Origin: an uncultured Alphaproteobacteria bacterium
Lineage (GTDB): Bacteria > Pseudomonadota > Alphaproteobacteria > RF32 > CAG-239
NCBI GenBank assembly: GCA_934248075.1
Contig: CAKQKH010000027.1
Coordinates: 1 to 20,043 of the forward strand
Length of the DNA: 20,043 nucleotides
Direction of reading: 5' to 3'
The first letter of the stretch is position 1. The number at the start of each line of letters is the position of its first letter. Below are positions 1-7,731 of this stretch, one piece after another. Made by a program: the position numbers and the translations under genes. The notes under the pieces were generated by a model that searched no databases, had not been told where the DNA came from, and saw nothing but the letters and a program-made list of their open reading frames with translations.

Positions 1-1242
1 TGAGCCAGATACTGCATTAAAATCTAATAAATTTTCATTGTTTCTAAAAGTAATAGGGCTATCAATATTTAACTCAATCAAATTAGAATTTATATTTAAT
101 GTAAGGGGATAATCGCGATCTGCTGAAGCAGATATTAAAGCAATATTTCCTTTAATATTTACTGTTGCTTTATCGTTAATATTGTGAGTACCATAAACAA
201 ACGCGCTACCAGCATCAATATTAACATTGGCATTGCCATTAAAATTTGAAACACCTTGGGATATAGCTCGGTCTTTTGAAACGATATTTAAGACTGCATT
301 GTTCTCAACATTTAATTTTGTATCCGAAATAGCGTATGCCGATTGTTGTAACATATGCATGTTTAGTTGACCATAAACATGTATATCAGAACCATTAATA
401 CCAACTGTAAACGCACTATTTTTGGCAATCTTAACCTCTGCAATATGACTTATGCCATATATTCCAATATTGTTTCCCCCTTGTATTGCACTTGCGGCTA
501 TCAGGTTATCATGCCAATCATCATGCTCACTATCATCCATCAATATATCAATATTTTGCAAAATGTGGTTTGAAGTGCTAATTAAATTGACCACTCGGCT
601 TTCAACGGATTTTCGAGTAACAGCTTTAATAGAGATGTCAGAAATTAGCAGGTTATCAGCTTTGGCTTTGATACCGTCGGTAACGCCAAGTTTTTCTAAG
701 TCAATACTGATTTGTGAGAATTTATCGGTATCCGGTTCGGACACGCCGTAATAGCCGACCCCGACCAAGTTTTGTCCGGATTTTAAGGTTATGGTGTCTT
801 CAGCAACAATATTACCAAGAATTACGATGTTGCCGGCTTTACCACTGTCCAGAGCCGTTTTCAGCTCGCTCCAATTACTGACTACTGCCGAAACATTGTC
901 CTGACTTTCAAACCATTCTTTACTGGGGATTTTGGCGGTTTCTAAAGCGGAGGTGGCCACTGCCGCGGCCTGTTCAAGGAATGTCGCACCGGTTTCTAAG
1001 GCTGTGGTGGCGGTTTTGATAGTGCTAACCGCTTGTCCCATGGAGTCAAGAAGCGCGTCTAAATCGTTGGCGCGATTATTAAGCGAGCGCGCGGTGTAAT
1101 AAGAACTGGGGTTATCAATGGCAGAGTTGATCTTGTTGCCGGTGGCGAGCTTGTTTTGGGTAGCGCCAACCGTCCTGCTGATGTTCTGCAGGCTCAACAA
1201 ATTGCTTCGCATACTTGCGGTCAGGCTGATGTTGCCGCTCAA
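1..1242 (-). CDS. Flagellin with beta-helix-like central insert (N-terminal part; 3' end beyond window)
   Basis: Builds the flagellar filament. The first 414 codons are present and the frame is still open at base 1. Residues 1-135 or so are a classic flagellin D0/D1 N-terminus: NISLTASMRSNLLSLQ near the start, then a heptad-rich helix with ALETGATFLEQAAAVA. From about residue 137 (GNIVILGNIVAEDTITLKSG) the protein changes to short beta-strand repeats rich in Asn, Ile and Val, with VNI/LNI rungs roughly every 20-24 residues. This resembles pectin-lyase-like or autotransporter beta-helices, and takes the place of the usual variable D2/D3 region. The start chosen is TTG at 1242, preceded by GGAGTAAGG, because it gives the familiar SGNISLTAS leader; an in-frame ATG at 1212 would cut conserved residues. 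The region below base 600 is visibly more AT-rich than the N-terminal part. The beta-helix fold is inferred from pattern only. A paralogue lies at 18608-20043. Confidence 0.88.
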   Translation of the reverse strand, partial: MSGNISLTASMRSNLLSLQNISRTVGATQNKLATGNKINSAIDNPSSYYTARSLNNRANDLDALLDSMGQAVSTIKTATTALETGATFLEQAAAVATSALETAKIPSKEWFESQDNVSAVVSNWSELKTALDSGKAGNIVILGNIVAEDTITLKSGQNLVGVGYYGVSEPDTDKFSQISIDLEKLGVTDGIKAKADNLLISDISIKAVTRKSVESRVVNLISTSNHILQNIDILMDDSEHDDWHDNLIAASAIQGGNNIGIYGISHIAEVKIAKNSAFTVGINGSDIHVYGQLNMHMLQQSAYAISDTKLNVENNAVLNIVSKDRAISQGVSNFNGNANVNIDAGSAFVYGTHNINDKATVNIKGNIALISASADRDYPLTLNINSNLIELNIDSPITFRNNENLLDFNAVSGS

Positions 1243-1297
1243 TTTACCTTACTCCGACTTTCGTTAATGTACCATAAGGCATGATAACCGAGCGCCG

Positions 1298-1312
1298 GCA
1301 AAAGCCAAGCCA
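1298..1312 (-). promoter_or_regulatory. Sigma-54 (-24/-12) promoter candidate for the flagellin gene
   Basis: On the minus strand the sequence reads TGGCTTGGCTTTTGC. It has the GG and GC dinucleotides exactly ten bases apart and the TGGC/TTGC halves of the RpoN consensus. The predicted transcription start, about 12 bases beyond the GC, is near 1286. This leaves a leader of about 45 bases before the TTG start at 1242. RpoN control of late flagellar genes is known in other alphaproteobacteria such as Caulobacter; its use here is inferred. Confidence 0.55.
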
Positions 1313-1415
1313 TTCCCGCAGTTTTCAACAAGATATTTTGCAAAATTGCTATAAAAAAGGTTAATCCGCCGGAAAAATGACGGAATTCCCGCACGGCGGG
1401 TGGCACAATCAGACC

Positions 1416-1436
1416 CCTCCCCATCGACGGGGGAGG
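1416..1436. repeat. Short GC-rich inverted repeat (CCCCATCGA type)
   Basis: Seven-base arms CCTCCCC and GGGGAGG flank a seven-base loop. The core is close to that of the palindrome at 1555-1577, so the two are probably copies of one short mobile or dispersed palindrome. There is no T-run next to it, so it is not a typical terminator. Confidence 0.45.
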
Positions 1437-1480
1437 CTGGGTGGGGGTGGCAAAGACTCTGCTATAAAAAAGCTCGGAAG

Positions 1481-1521
1481 ACCGCTTGACCTCGGGCGAG
1501 AATCTCGCCTCTCGGAGCGGT
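1481..1521. terminator. Hairpin with flanking A- and T-runs, possible bidirectional terminator
   Basis: Outer arms ACCGCT/AGCGGT enclose an inner perfect arm GGCGAG/CTCGCC. Five T residues follow at 1527-1531 on the plus strand, and a run of six A residues sits at 1466-1471, which is a T-run on the minus strand. It lies between the end of rodA and the flagellin promoter, so it could stop read-through from the mre-rod operon. The T-runs start six to nine bases from the stem, which weakens the case. Confidence 0.4.
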
Positions 1522-1554
1522 GACAGTTTTTATTCTATCTCACCCCCATCTAAA

Positions 1555-1577
1555 TCTTCCCCCATCGATGGGGAAGA
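1555..1577. repeat. Perfect GC-rich palindrome (CCCCATCGA type)
   Basis: Arms TCTTCCCC and GGGGAAGA flank a palindromic ATCGAT centre. It is related to the inverted repeat at 1416-1436. It joins directly onto the 70-bp block (1571-1640) that recurs at 18422-18491. Confidence 0.45.
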
Positions 1578-1640
1578 CTTATAAGGCACTATCTTTTAAC
1601 AGACATTATAATAACCAGCACTATTTCCAGCGAGGGCGGA
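1571..1640. repeat. 70-bp block repeated at 18422-18491
   Basis: It begins GGGAAGACTTATAAGGCACT and runs into the left arm of the hairpin repeat. I count two base differences from the copy at 18422-18491. Both copies lead into a GTAC-apex hairpin, so block and hairpin form one compound unit. In this copy an extra hairpin (1630-1755) sits between the block and the matching hairpin. Confidence 0.8.
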
Positions 1641-1755
1641 GAACAGTACAGATAAAGGCATTTGGAAGGCGAGGAAAATTTTAGTGTACATTAGAAGTAC
1701 ATGAATTTTCCGAGACCGAACCAAATGTCTTTAGATGTGCTGTTATACGACCTCG
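1630..1755. repeat. GTAC-apex hairpin repeat, copy A1
   Basis: Imperfect inverted repeat of about 125 bases. Arms CGAGG/CCTCG, AACAG/CTGTT, AAAGGCATTTGG/CCAAATGTCTTT (with wobble pairs) and GGAAAATT/AATTTTCC close on an apex AGTGTAC-loop-GTACATGA. The apex is shared by all seven family members in the window. A1 is more diverged from A2 and A3 than they are from each other. Confidence 0.75.
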
Positions 1756-1762
1756 ATTTCCA

Positions 1763-1886
1763 GCGAGGGCGGATAGTGGAATTTATAGAGTAATTTCTAG
1801 GTGCGGAAAAGCGGAGCGTACATAGTAGTACGTGAGCATTTTCCGTCACCGTAAAATTACTCTAGAAAACCACTAGACGCCCTCGC
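1763..1886. repeat. GTAC-apex hairpin repeat, copy A2
   Basis: Long inverted repeat with perfect nine-base outer arms GCGAGGGCG (1763-1771) and CGCCCTCGC (1878-1886). Further paired segments are TAGTGG/CCACTA, GAGTAATTT/AAATTACTC and GGAAAA/TTTTCC, and the apex is GCGTAC-loop-GTACGTGAG. Its first 60 bases match copy A3 at 18481 exactly. Its right end lies four bases from the rodA stop codon at 1891-1893. Confidence 0.85.
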
Positions 1887-1890
1887 CCAA

Positions 1891-3030
1891 CTAATCTTTA
1901 CCAATATTAATATTTCGATTAATATTTACTGATAAAATAATTCCAAAACCGGCCATCACAGAAAGGATAACCGTTCCGCCATAAGAAATCAGCGGCAAAG
2001 GAACTCCCACCACTGGTATAAGCCCCAGAACCATAGAAATATTAATCATTACATACAGAAAAAAGTTGGTTGCCAACCCAATGGCCGCCAGCTTGCCAAA
2101 ATAGCTTGCGCTACGCAACGCAAAGGCAAAACAATAAGCTATAAGCAACACATTAATCAGCACCACAAAGACCGCCCCAATCATGCCAAATTCTTCCGAC
2201 AGCATTGTAAATATAAAATCGGTATGTTTCTCCGGCAAAAAGTTCAGATGGCTTTGTGTTCCTTTTAGGAAACCTTTGCCAAATACGCCACCGGAACCCA
2301 AAGCAATCTTAGCCTGAATAATATGATATCCGGCTCCCAAAGGATCTCGCTCGGGGTTCAAAAATGTCAGCACGCGATTTTGCTGATAGTCATGCAACAA
2401 ATTCCATGCAATTGGCATTGTAATCAAAGCCCCCAGCATGATTATGCCAAATTTCCATAATTGCACGCCCACCGCAAAAAACATTGCTCCGGCCGTAAAA
2501 ATCAACATCAGCGCGGTTCCCAAATCAGGCTGTGTCATAACCAAAAATGCCGGAAACAAGACCATTAGCACCGGTGCGACAATTCCTTTGATAGTTTCAA
2601 TGCTTTGCAAAGATGACGAATGAAAATAACGAGCCAGCGCCAAAACTAAGGCAATTTTCATCAGTTCTGATGGTTGCAGTTTCATAAAACCCAAATTTAT
2701 CCACCTTTGCGCGCCCATACCGACATAGCCGCCGACCTCAACAATAACCAACAATATCAGCGTCAAAAAATAAAACAAATAAGCATAACGCATAAAAAAA
2801 CGCACATCTATCAGGGCCAACACAATCATAACCGCAAACCCCAGCCCAAAGCGCATCAATTGATTCAAGGCCCAAGGACTCCAATGTCCGTTTGCGGCGG
2901 AATAAAGCATAACCACACCCATGCCGGCCAGCATCAATATCAACATTATAAAAGAGAAGCTGATATTCTGAAATTTTTCCCGCATTGTCGGGGGCTGATT
3001 CTTAAAGCTGGTCTCATAAAACTTATACAT
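1891..3030 (-). CDS. rodA: RodA, SEDS peptidoglycan glycosyltransferase of the elongasome
   Basis: Polymerises lipid II into glycan strands during side-wall growth, together with PBP2 and MreBCD, in the inner membrane. The 379-residue product has about ten hydrophobic segments. It carries the SEDS hallmarks: GAQRWINLG near 106, LQPSELMK near 118, TQPDLGTA near 166, and NPERDPLGAGYHI with the likely catalytic Asp at 229. GSGG...GTQSHLNFLPEKHTDFIF follows, then the C-terminal GVPLPLISYGG. Length is normal for the family. The ATG at 3030 overlaps the mrdA stop by one base (TAATG), so translation is probably coupled. An in-frame Met at residue 16 is a less likely start. It is the last gene of the mre operon. 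A hairpin repeat begins four bases after its stop. Confidence 0.96.
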   Translation of the reverse strand: MYKFYETSFKNQPPTMREKFQNISFSFIMLILMLAGMGVVMLYSAANGHWSPWALNQLMRFGLGFAVMIVLALIDVRFFMRYAYLFYFLTLILLVIVEVGGYVGMGAQRWINLGFMKLQPSELMKIALVLALARYFHSSSLQSIETIKGIVAPVLMVLFPAFLVMTQPDLGTALMLIFTAGAMFFAVGVQLWKFGIIMLGALITMPIAWNLLHDYQQNRVLTFLNPERDPLGAGYHIIQAKIALGSGGVFGKGFLKGTQSHLNFLPEKHTDFIFTMLSEEFGMIGAVFVVLINVLLIAYCFAFALRSASYFGKLAAIGLATNFFLYVMINISMVLGLIPVVGVPLPLISYGGTVILSVMAGFGIILSVNINRNINIGKD

Positions 3031-4859
3031 TATTTTTCATCATCCTTTTTATCTTGAGCTTCTAGCATCAAAGCCTCAAGCAATAATTTGCCGCCGATTG
3101 GCGCCGCCACGCCGGAGCCGCTCCGACCGTGCTCCACCAACACCACCACCGCATAACGAGGAGCATCATGAGGAGCATATCCCACAAACAAAGCGTGATT
3201 GCGGTATTTCCAGGGCAAATCTTCTTGTCGAATTATTCCGGTTTGCCTTTCTTTCATACTAATTCTGCGAACTTGAGTTGTTCCAGTTTTTCCCGCCATT
3301 TTTTGACCGTTAAAATCAAAACGCGACCGATAAGCCGTACCTCCGGGAATATTTACAACATCAAACATTCCCTCCTTAACCAAAGCAATGTTACTCTGGT
3401 TAAGACGCATTTTCGGCGCGGCACCTTTATCATCTGGGCTACGTTTACTAAAAGTCGGAGTAACTTCATAACCACCATTTGCAATACGCGCCGTCATCGT
3501 CACCAACTGAATCGGCGTTGTTAAAATATATCCCTGCCCGATTCCGGAAATCAAGCTTTCTCCCAACTGCCAACTTTCTCCGAATCTTCGACGTTTCCAG
3601 TCAGAATCAGGAATTAAACCCTCTTTTTCGTTTTCTAAACCAATGTTTATTTTCTGCCCCAGACCAAAACGATGAGCCATTTCGGCAATTTTATTAATAC
3701 CAATTTTCTGCGCTGTTTCATAAAAGAAAATATCGCAAGAATGTTGCAAAGCCTGAATTACATCAAGATAACCATGGCCCTCTTTTTTCCAGCAGTGAAA
3801 AGCATGGTTCCCCAAATACATTCTGCCGGCGCAAAAAGATCGACTTTGCGAATTTATGGCCCCAGCTTCAAGAGCAGCCAACGCCACCACCATCTTAAAA
3901 GTTGAACCCGGAGAATATTGCCCCGCCAAAGCCTTGTTCATTAGAGGCTTATGCTCATTATTATTCAAATCGTTCCAATCTTTAACCGACAATCCCTGAG
4001 TTAGTAAATTAGGATCATACGCCGGAACCGAGACAAAAGAAAGAATCTCTCCGCTATTAACATCGACCAAAATCGCGGCGCCGCTTTCTTCGCCAAACAA
4101 TTCATATGCCTTGCTTTGCAATCTGGCATCAATACTTAAATCGATTCGCTCACCGGGAACGCCGTCAACTCGTTCAATCTCTTTCATAACGCGCCCAAAA
4201 GCATTGACCTCCAGTTTGAGGTTTCCTCCGCGCCCGCGTAATTTTTTCTCATAAAGTTTTTCAATTCCAGCTTTGCCGATTTTAAAGCCCGGAACCTCCA
4301 ACAACGGATCATCTTTAAGATCTTTTTCTCCAACCGAAGAAACATAGCCTATCACATGCGCCATTTTTTCTCCGTATGGATAATAGCGACTCAACCCCTC
4401 GTCAATAATTATCCCCGGTAAATCGGGCGCATTCAGCTGAATTTGCGAAACTTCTTCCCACGTAAGGTTGTCCTTAATTTTTATAGGCACAAAACTTCGA
4501 TTTTTTTTCAGATCTTTTTTAACTTTTTCTTCCTCTGCCTCTGTCAGCGGCATAATCTTTTTCAAGGCGTCAAGCGTTTCCTGCACATTTGTGGTTTGCT
4601 CCGCCACAATCATAACCTGAAAATTCTGTCGATTAGTCGCCAGCATCTCGCCATGTCTGTCATATATAACCCCGCGCGGCGGCACCAAAAGTCGCGTGGA
4701 TATTCGGTTTTCATCAGCTAGTGTTTTATATTTATCTGCCTGATAAACCTGCAAATAATACAAGCGCAAAATCAGCAACAGCAACAAAAACAGCTGGCCG
4801 GCTCCCAAAATAAGCGAGCGATTAATCAGAACTTTGCCTTTATCATTATCTCGATTCAT
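3030..4859 (-). CDS. mrdA: Penicillin-binding protein 2, elongasome transpeptidase
   Basis: Crosslinks new peptidoglycan as the class B PBP partner of RodA. The 609-residue product has a short cytoplasmic N-terminus and one membrane segment (about 14-34). A PBP dimer domain follows, with RLLVPPRGVIYDRHG at 56-70, then the transpeptidase domain. Active-site motifs are S319-T-F-K in SPGSTFK, S374-C-D and K524-T-G-T. Cys343, Cys356, His362 and Cys375 lie where PBP2 enzymes may bind zinc; this is a weak inference. The frame is open up to 5048, but that extension lies inside mreD. The ATG at 4859 gives the normal N-terminus and overlaps the mreD stop (TGATG). The stop TAA overlaps the rodA start by one base. 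Confidence 0.96.
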   Translation of the reverse strand: MNRDNDKGKVLINRSLILGAGQLFLLLLLILRLYYLQVYQADKYKTLADENRISTRLLVPPRGVIYDRHGEMLATNRQNFQVMIVAEQTTNVQETLDALKKIMPLTEAEEEKVKKDLKKNRSFVPIKIKDNLTWEEVSQIQLNAPDLPGIIIDEGLSRYYPYGEKMAHVIGYVSSVGEKDLKDDPLLEVPGFKIGKAGIEKLYEKKLRGRGGNLKLEVNAFGRVMKEIERVDGVPGERIDLSIDARLQSKAYELFGEESGAAILVDVNSGEILSFVSVPAYDPNLLTQGLSVKDWNDLNNNEHKPLMNKALAGQYSPGSTFKMVVALAALEAGAINSQSRSFCAGRMYLGNHAFHCWKKEGHGYLDVIQALQHSCDIFFYETAQKIGINKIAEMAHRFGLGQKINIGLENEKEGLIPDSDWKRRRFGESWQLGESLISGIGQGYILTTPIQLVTMTARIANGGYEVTPTFSKRSPDDKGAAPKMRLNQSNIALVKEGMFDVVNIPGGTAYRSRFDFNGQKMAGKTGTTQVRRISMKERQTGIIRQEDLPWKYRNHALFVGYAPHDAPRYAVVVLVEHGRSGSGVAAPIGGKLLLEALMLEAQDKKDDEK

Positions 4860-5377
4860 CAGTCTTCGTCCTGAATCAAATGGTTCTGCACAAATGCCAA
4901 CAATAACGATATTAGCGGATAAGCCGCAATAGTAACCATGTAGCTGAAGAACAGCATCGACAAAGGTAAAAATTGTCCATAATAAACCGAAACCACCAAC
5001 CACCGGCTCAATACCGTAATCAACGACAAAGCCATAAAACCATACCACAAAACAACAAACGGCTTAGCGTTTAAGAAACGTGAGGTGTTGTTCACCAGCA
5101 CATACATCAACAGCAACTCAAACACATTGGAGCCTAATGGAGAAGAGCTGACAAAGTCATCAATCAACCCCACTCCAAAAACTGACCACAAATTAAACAA
5201 ATCCGGACGGTGTTGCAGCCAAAAATACACGCATATAATCCCAATGGCCGGACGAATACTGTTTAGAAACATAAAATCCAGCGGAACATAAGAAAACAGG
5301 ACCAGCAGAACCGAGGTTAAAAATGGTAGCAACCTCTGGAAAAAAGAAGAAATATTTTCATTAAGCTCTTGAGCCAT
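4859..5377 (-). CDS. mreD: MreD, rod-shape-determining membrane protein
   Basis: Small inner-membrane subunit of the elongasome. The 172-residue product is almost entirely hydrophobic, with about five predicted membrane segments. It has the family's FGVGLIDDFVSSSPLG motif near the middle, which matches the G-x-x-x-D...P-x-G core of MreD proteins. Identification also rests on its place between mreC and mrdA. The start could be ATG at 5377 or the GTG just before it at 5380. The GTG would overlap the mreC stop (TAGTG), so coupled translation is likely either way. The stop overlaps the mrdA ATG. Confidence 0.92.
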   Translation of the reverse strand: MAQELNENISSFFQRLLPFLTSVLLVLFSYVPLDFMFLNSIRPAIGIICVYFWLQHRPDLFNLWSVFGVGLIDDFVSSSPLGSNVFELLLMYVLVNNTSRFLNAKPFVVLWYGFMALSLITVLSRWLVVSVYYGQFLPLSMLFFSYMVTIAAYPLISLLLAFVQNHLIQDED

Positions 5378-5379
5378 CA

Positions 5380-6246
5380 CTATTCTTTCGCCGAATTATT
5401 ATGAGAAGTATCCAAAATACCTCCCAAACCATAATTAACGAGCTTGATATATTCCAATTGCTCCAAATTACTAAAAGGTTTTACCGCAATTTCCCCCTTA
5501 CGCACGCTGACAACCCTGCCGACCGGCAAACCAGCAGGAAACACACCGGCAACACCAGATGTAACAACCCTGTCGCCAACGCTGATTCCGGCATCTAACG
5601 GAATAAACACAAGCTTTGGCGTATTGGTGTTGTCGCCGGATAGAATTCCCCTAACTCTGGTTTTTTCCACCATAACCGGAATTTTGGAGTTAATGTCGGT
5701 GATTAAAATAATTTTGGCATAATCCCGTCCAACCTTATCCACTCTGCCGACAACCCCTTTATCCGCCAGCGCCACCTGACCTTTCTGCACTCTTTCGTCC
5801 CCCACATACGCAATCATAGAATGAGAGAACGCGTCCCCCTCTTCCGCAATGACTCTACCGGTTATCAGCTCAAGATTCGGCGGGGTAACATAGTTCAGCA
5901 ACTCGCTCAAAAGTTTGTTTTCTATTTCCAAAGACAAATAGCGGTCATAAATCATACTCAACCGTTTATTTTCTTCTTTTAGACGAATATTGTCTTTGTG
6001 AATTTGTTTTAAATCACGAAAATAAGCATATCCCCGCGCCACCATTTTGGCGGGTATAACCAACACGTCTATCACCGGAGAAATAATATCTGTCGCAAAA
6101 TTGGAAGTTTTATCAATAATCACCGTGTCGGTTTTATTAACCAGCATCAGGACAAACGCAGTCAAAAACAAAATCGCCAGCGCAAATTTCTTGGCTAGTA
6201 AACTAATATGACTCAAATGTAAGAATAAACTTCTGCGTCGTTTCAT
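5380..6246 (-). CDS. mreC: MreC, rod-shape-determining periplasmic protein
   Basis: Links MreB/MreD to PBP2 in the periplasm and activates PBP2-RodA. The 288-residue product starts with a basic KRRR segment. One membrane helix follows (about 20-36), then a coiled coil (about 75-115, with EENKRLSMIYDRYLSLEIEN). A beta-rich domain comes next, with VIAEEGDAFSHSMIAYVGDE and the conserved DKGVVGRV and VVTSGVAGVFPAGLPVG segments. These are standard MreC features at normal length. Unlike the other joints in the operon, the gap to mreB is 340 bases and contains two hairpin repeats, so mreC may be expressed differently from mreB. Confidence 0.95.
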   Translation of the reverse strand: MKRRRSLFLHLSHISLLAKKFALAILFLTAFVLMLVNKTDTVIIDKTSNFATDIISPVIDVLVIPAKMVARGYAYFRDLKQIHKDNIRLKEENKRLSMIYDRYLSLEIENKLLSELLNYVTPPNLELITGRVIAEEGDAFSHSMIAYVGDERVQKGQVALADKGVVGRVDKVGRDYAKIILITDINSKIPVMVEKTRVRGILSGDNTNTPKLVFIPLDAGISVGDRVVTSGVAGVFPAGLPVGRVVSVRKGEIAVKPFSNLEQLEYIKLVNYGLGGILDTSHNNSAKE

Positions 6247-6315
6247 CTATCAACCCAAAGATCTACGCCATACAGCGTAACTACCATTTTTCAAAAACTC
6301 GGAGAATTAAAACGG

Positions 6316-6399
6316 ATAGAGGTGTTTGGAAGACGAGAAAAACTTTAGTGTACAAATAGTGTACATGAATTTTTCGAGCTCGCACCAAACGCCTCTAGA
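6316..6399. repeat. GTAC-apex hairpin repeat, copy B1
   Basis: Thirteen-base arms TAGAGGTGTTTGG (6317-6329) and CCAAACGCCTCTA (6385-6397) pair with one wobble. The apex is AGTGTAC-loop-GTACATGAA, followed by TTTTTCGA. It is almost identical to B2, 161 bases away. The outer flanks of B1 do not pair convincingly, so its hairpin is shorter than that of B2. Confidence 0.85.
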
Positions 6400-6454
6400 A
6401 CACGCCATCTCCAAGGAATCCGGTGACGCACTCTCTCAACCGCTGCAATCTCAT

Positions 6455-6582
6455 AAAAACTCAGAGAAAGGGCTAGATAGAGGTGTTTGGAAGACGAGAA
6501 AAATTTTAGTGTACATATAGAGTACATGAATTTTTCGAACTCGCACCAAACGCCTCTAGATGACCCTTTATATGAGTTTTTC
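6455..6582. repeat. GTAC-apex hairpin repeat, copy B2
   Basis: The core arms TAGAGGTGTTTGG (6478-6490) and CCAAACGCCTCTA (6546-6558) match those of B1. The hairpin extends outward through AAAGGG/CCCTTT and AAAAACTCA/TGAGTTTTT to about 128 bases. The apex is AGTGTAC-loop-GTACATGAA. The right end is about four bases from the mreB stop codon (6587-6589), so in mreB mRNA the fold would sit directly after translation termination. Confidence 0.85.
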
Positions 6583-6586
6583 CACA

Positions 6587-7627
6587 CTAATACATGGTAG
6601 AGAGAATAGTCTTCAACCTATCAATCTCTTCCAAAGCTTTACCCGTACCTTTAACAACACAAGCCAGAGGCTCTTCGGCTATTGATACCGGCAAACCGGT
6701 CGCGTTACGCAACACTTGATCCAGATTGGTAAGCTTTGCGCCGCCACCAGTCAGGACAATACCTTTATCAACTATATCAGCTGCCAATTCAGGCGCAGTG
6801 TATTCCAGAGCCACCTTAACCGCTTCCACAATTTGTGCCACTGGTTCAGCCAAACTTTCAGCCACCTGACGCTCCGAAATAACTATTTCCTTCGGCACGC
6901 CGTTCATTAAATCACGGCCCTTAATTTCAAAAGTACGACCATCACCTTTTTCGGGAACGCAGGCCGAACCAATTTCTTTTTTAATCCGCTCAGCACTTCC
7001 TTCGCCAACCAGCAGATTATGATTGCGTCTAATGTAGGAAATAATAGCCGCATCCATTTTATCACCGCCGACACGTACTGAACGAGCATAAACAATACCG
7101 CCCAAAGACAAAACCGCAACTTCGGTTGTACCGCCGCCAATATCAACAACCATAGAACCGGTTGGTTCGGTAACCGGCAAATCAGCGCCAATAGCCGCTG
7201 CCATAGGCTCCTCGATCAACCACACCTTGCGAGCGCCGGCAGCTTCTGCCGATTCCTGAATAGCTCTGCGCTCAACGGCGGTAGAACCGGAAGGCACGCA
7301 AACAATCACCATCGGCGAGGCAAACGTACGGCGATTATGCACCTTGCGAATAAAGTACTTAATCATCTCTTCCGCAATTTCGAAATCCGCAATCACGCCA
7401 TCACGCAGGGGACGGATTGCATGGATATTGCCGGGGGTACGACCAAGCATTTGTTTAGCCTCATTACCGACAGCCAGCACCTGCTTTTTGCCACGATATT
7501 CCTCAATAGCGACCACCGATGGTTCATTGAGGACAATGCCTTTTCCTTTGACATACACCAAAGTATTGGCCGTTCCCAAATCAATAGCCATATCGGCAGA
7601 AAGCCATCCCATAAATTTTGACAACAT
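6587..7627 (-). CDS. mreB: MreB, actin-like cell-shape protein
   Basis: Forms membrane-associated filaments that organise the elongation machinery. The 346-residue product has the actin-family nucleotide motifs: phosphate-1 loop DLGTANTLVYV at 16-26, phosphate-2 loop DIGGGTTEVAV at 162-172, and the adenosine motif LTGGGAKLTNLD near 294. The IEEPMAAAIGADLPV segment typical of MreB is also present, and length is normal. The N-terminal MLSKFMGWL stretch looks like an amphipathic membrane-binding helix. The ATG at 7627 has GGAG eight bases upstream. It is the first gene of the operon. The 104-bp gap to miaA contains a weak possible -10 (TATAAA at 7674-7669), but I see no convincing -35. Confidence 0.97.
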   Translation of the reverse strand: MLSKFMGWLSADMAIDLGTANTLVYVKGKGIVLNEPSVVAIEEYRGKKQVLAVGNEAKQMLGRTPGNIHAIRPLRDGVIADFEIAEEMIKYFIRKVHNRRTFASPMVIVCVPSGSTAVERRAIQESAEAAGARKVWLIEEPMAAAIGADLPVTEPTGSMVVDIGGGTTEVAVLSLGGIVYARSVRVGGDKMDAAIISYIRRNHNLLVGEGSAERIKKEIGSACVPEKGDGRTFEIKGRDLMNGVPKEIVISERQVAESLAEPVAQIVEAVKVALEYTAPELAADIVDKGIVLTGGGAKLTNLDQVLRNATGLPVSIAEEPLACVVKGTGKALEEIDRLKTILSTMY

Positions 7628-7731
7628 TAATTTATCTCCGTTCTTATCTAAACTGGTATTACTTGATTTTTATAACTATATGGCTCGCTGTGCAACAACA
7701 AATTATCTTGTTAACATCAAAAAAAAATTTT

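Noticed and set aside
1239..1424. 61-codon minus-strand open frame before the flagellin
   Set aside because: It overlaps the sigma-54-like promoter, leader and start of the flagellin in another frame, and has no supporting ribosome site.
1243..1890. Insertion sequence remnant
   Set aside because: There are inverted repeats, but no transposase fragment and no clear target-site duplication; the structures match the dispersed hairpin family.
4860..5048. N-terminal extension of the PBP2 frame
   Set aside because: It lies inside mreD and does not look like PBP2; the ATG at 4859 overlapping the mreD stop gives the normal N-terminus.
6326..6587. Small open frames on both strands in the mreB-mreC gap
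   Set aside because: They translate the B1/B2 hairpin repeats; the similar peptide segments come from the repeated DNA, not from a gene.
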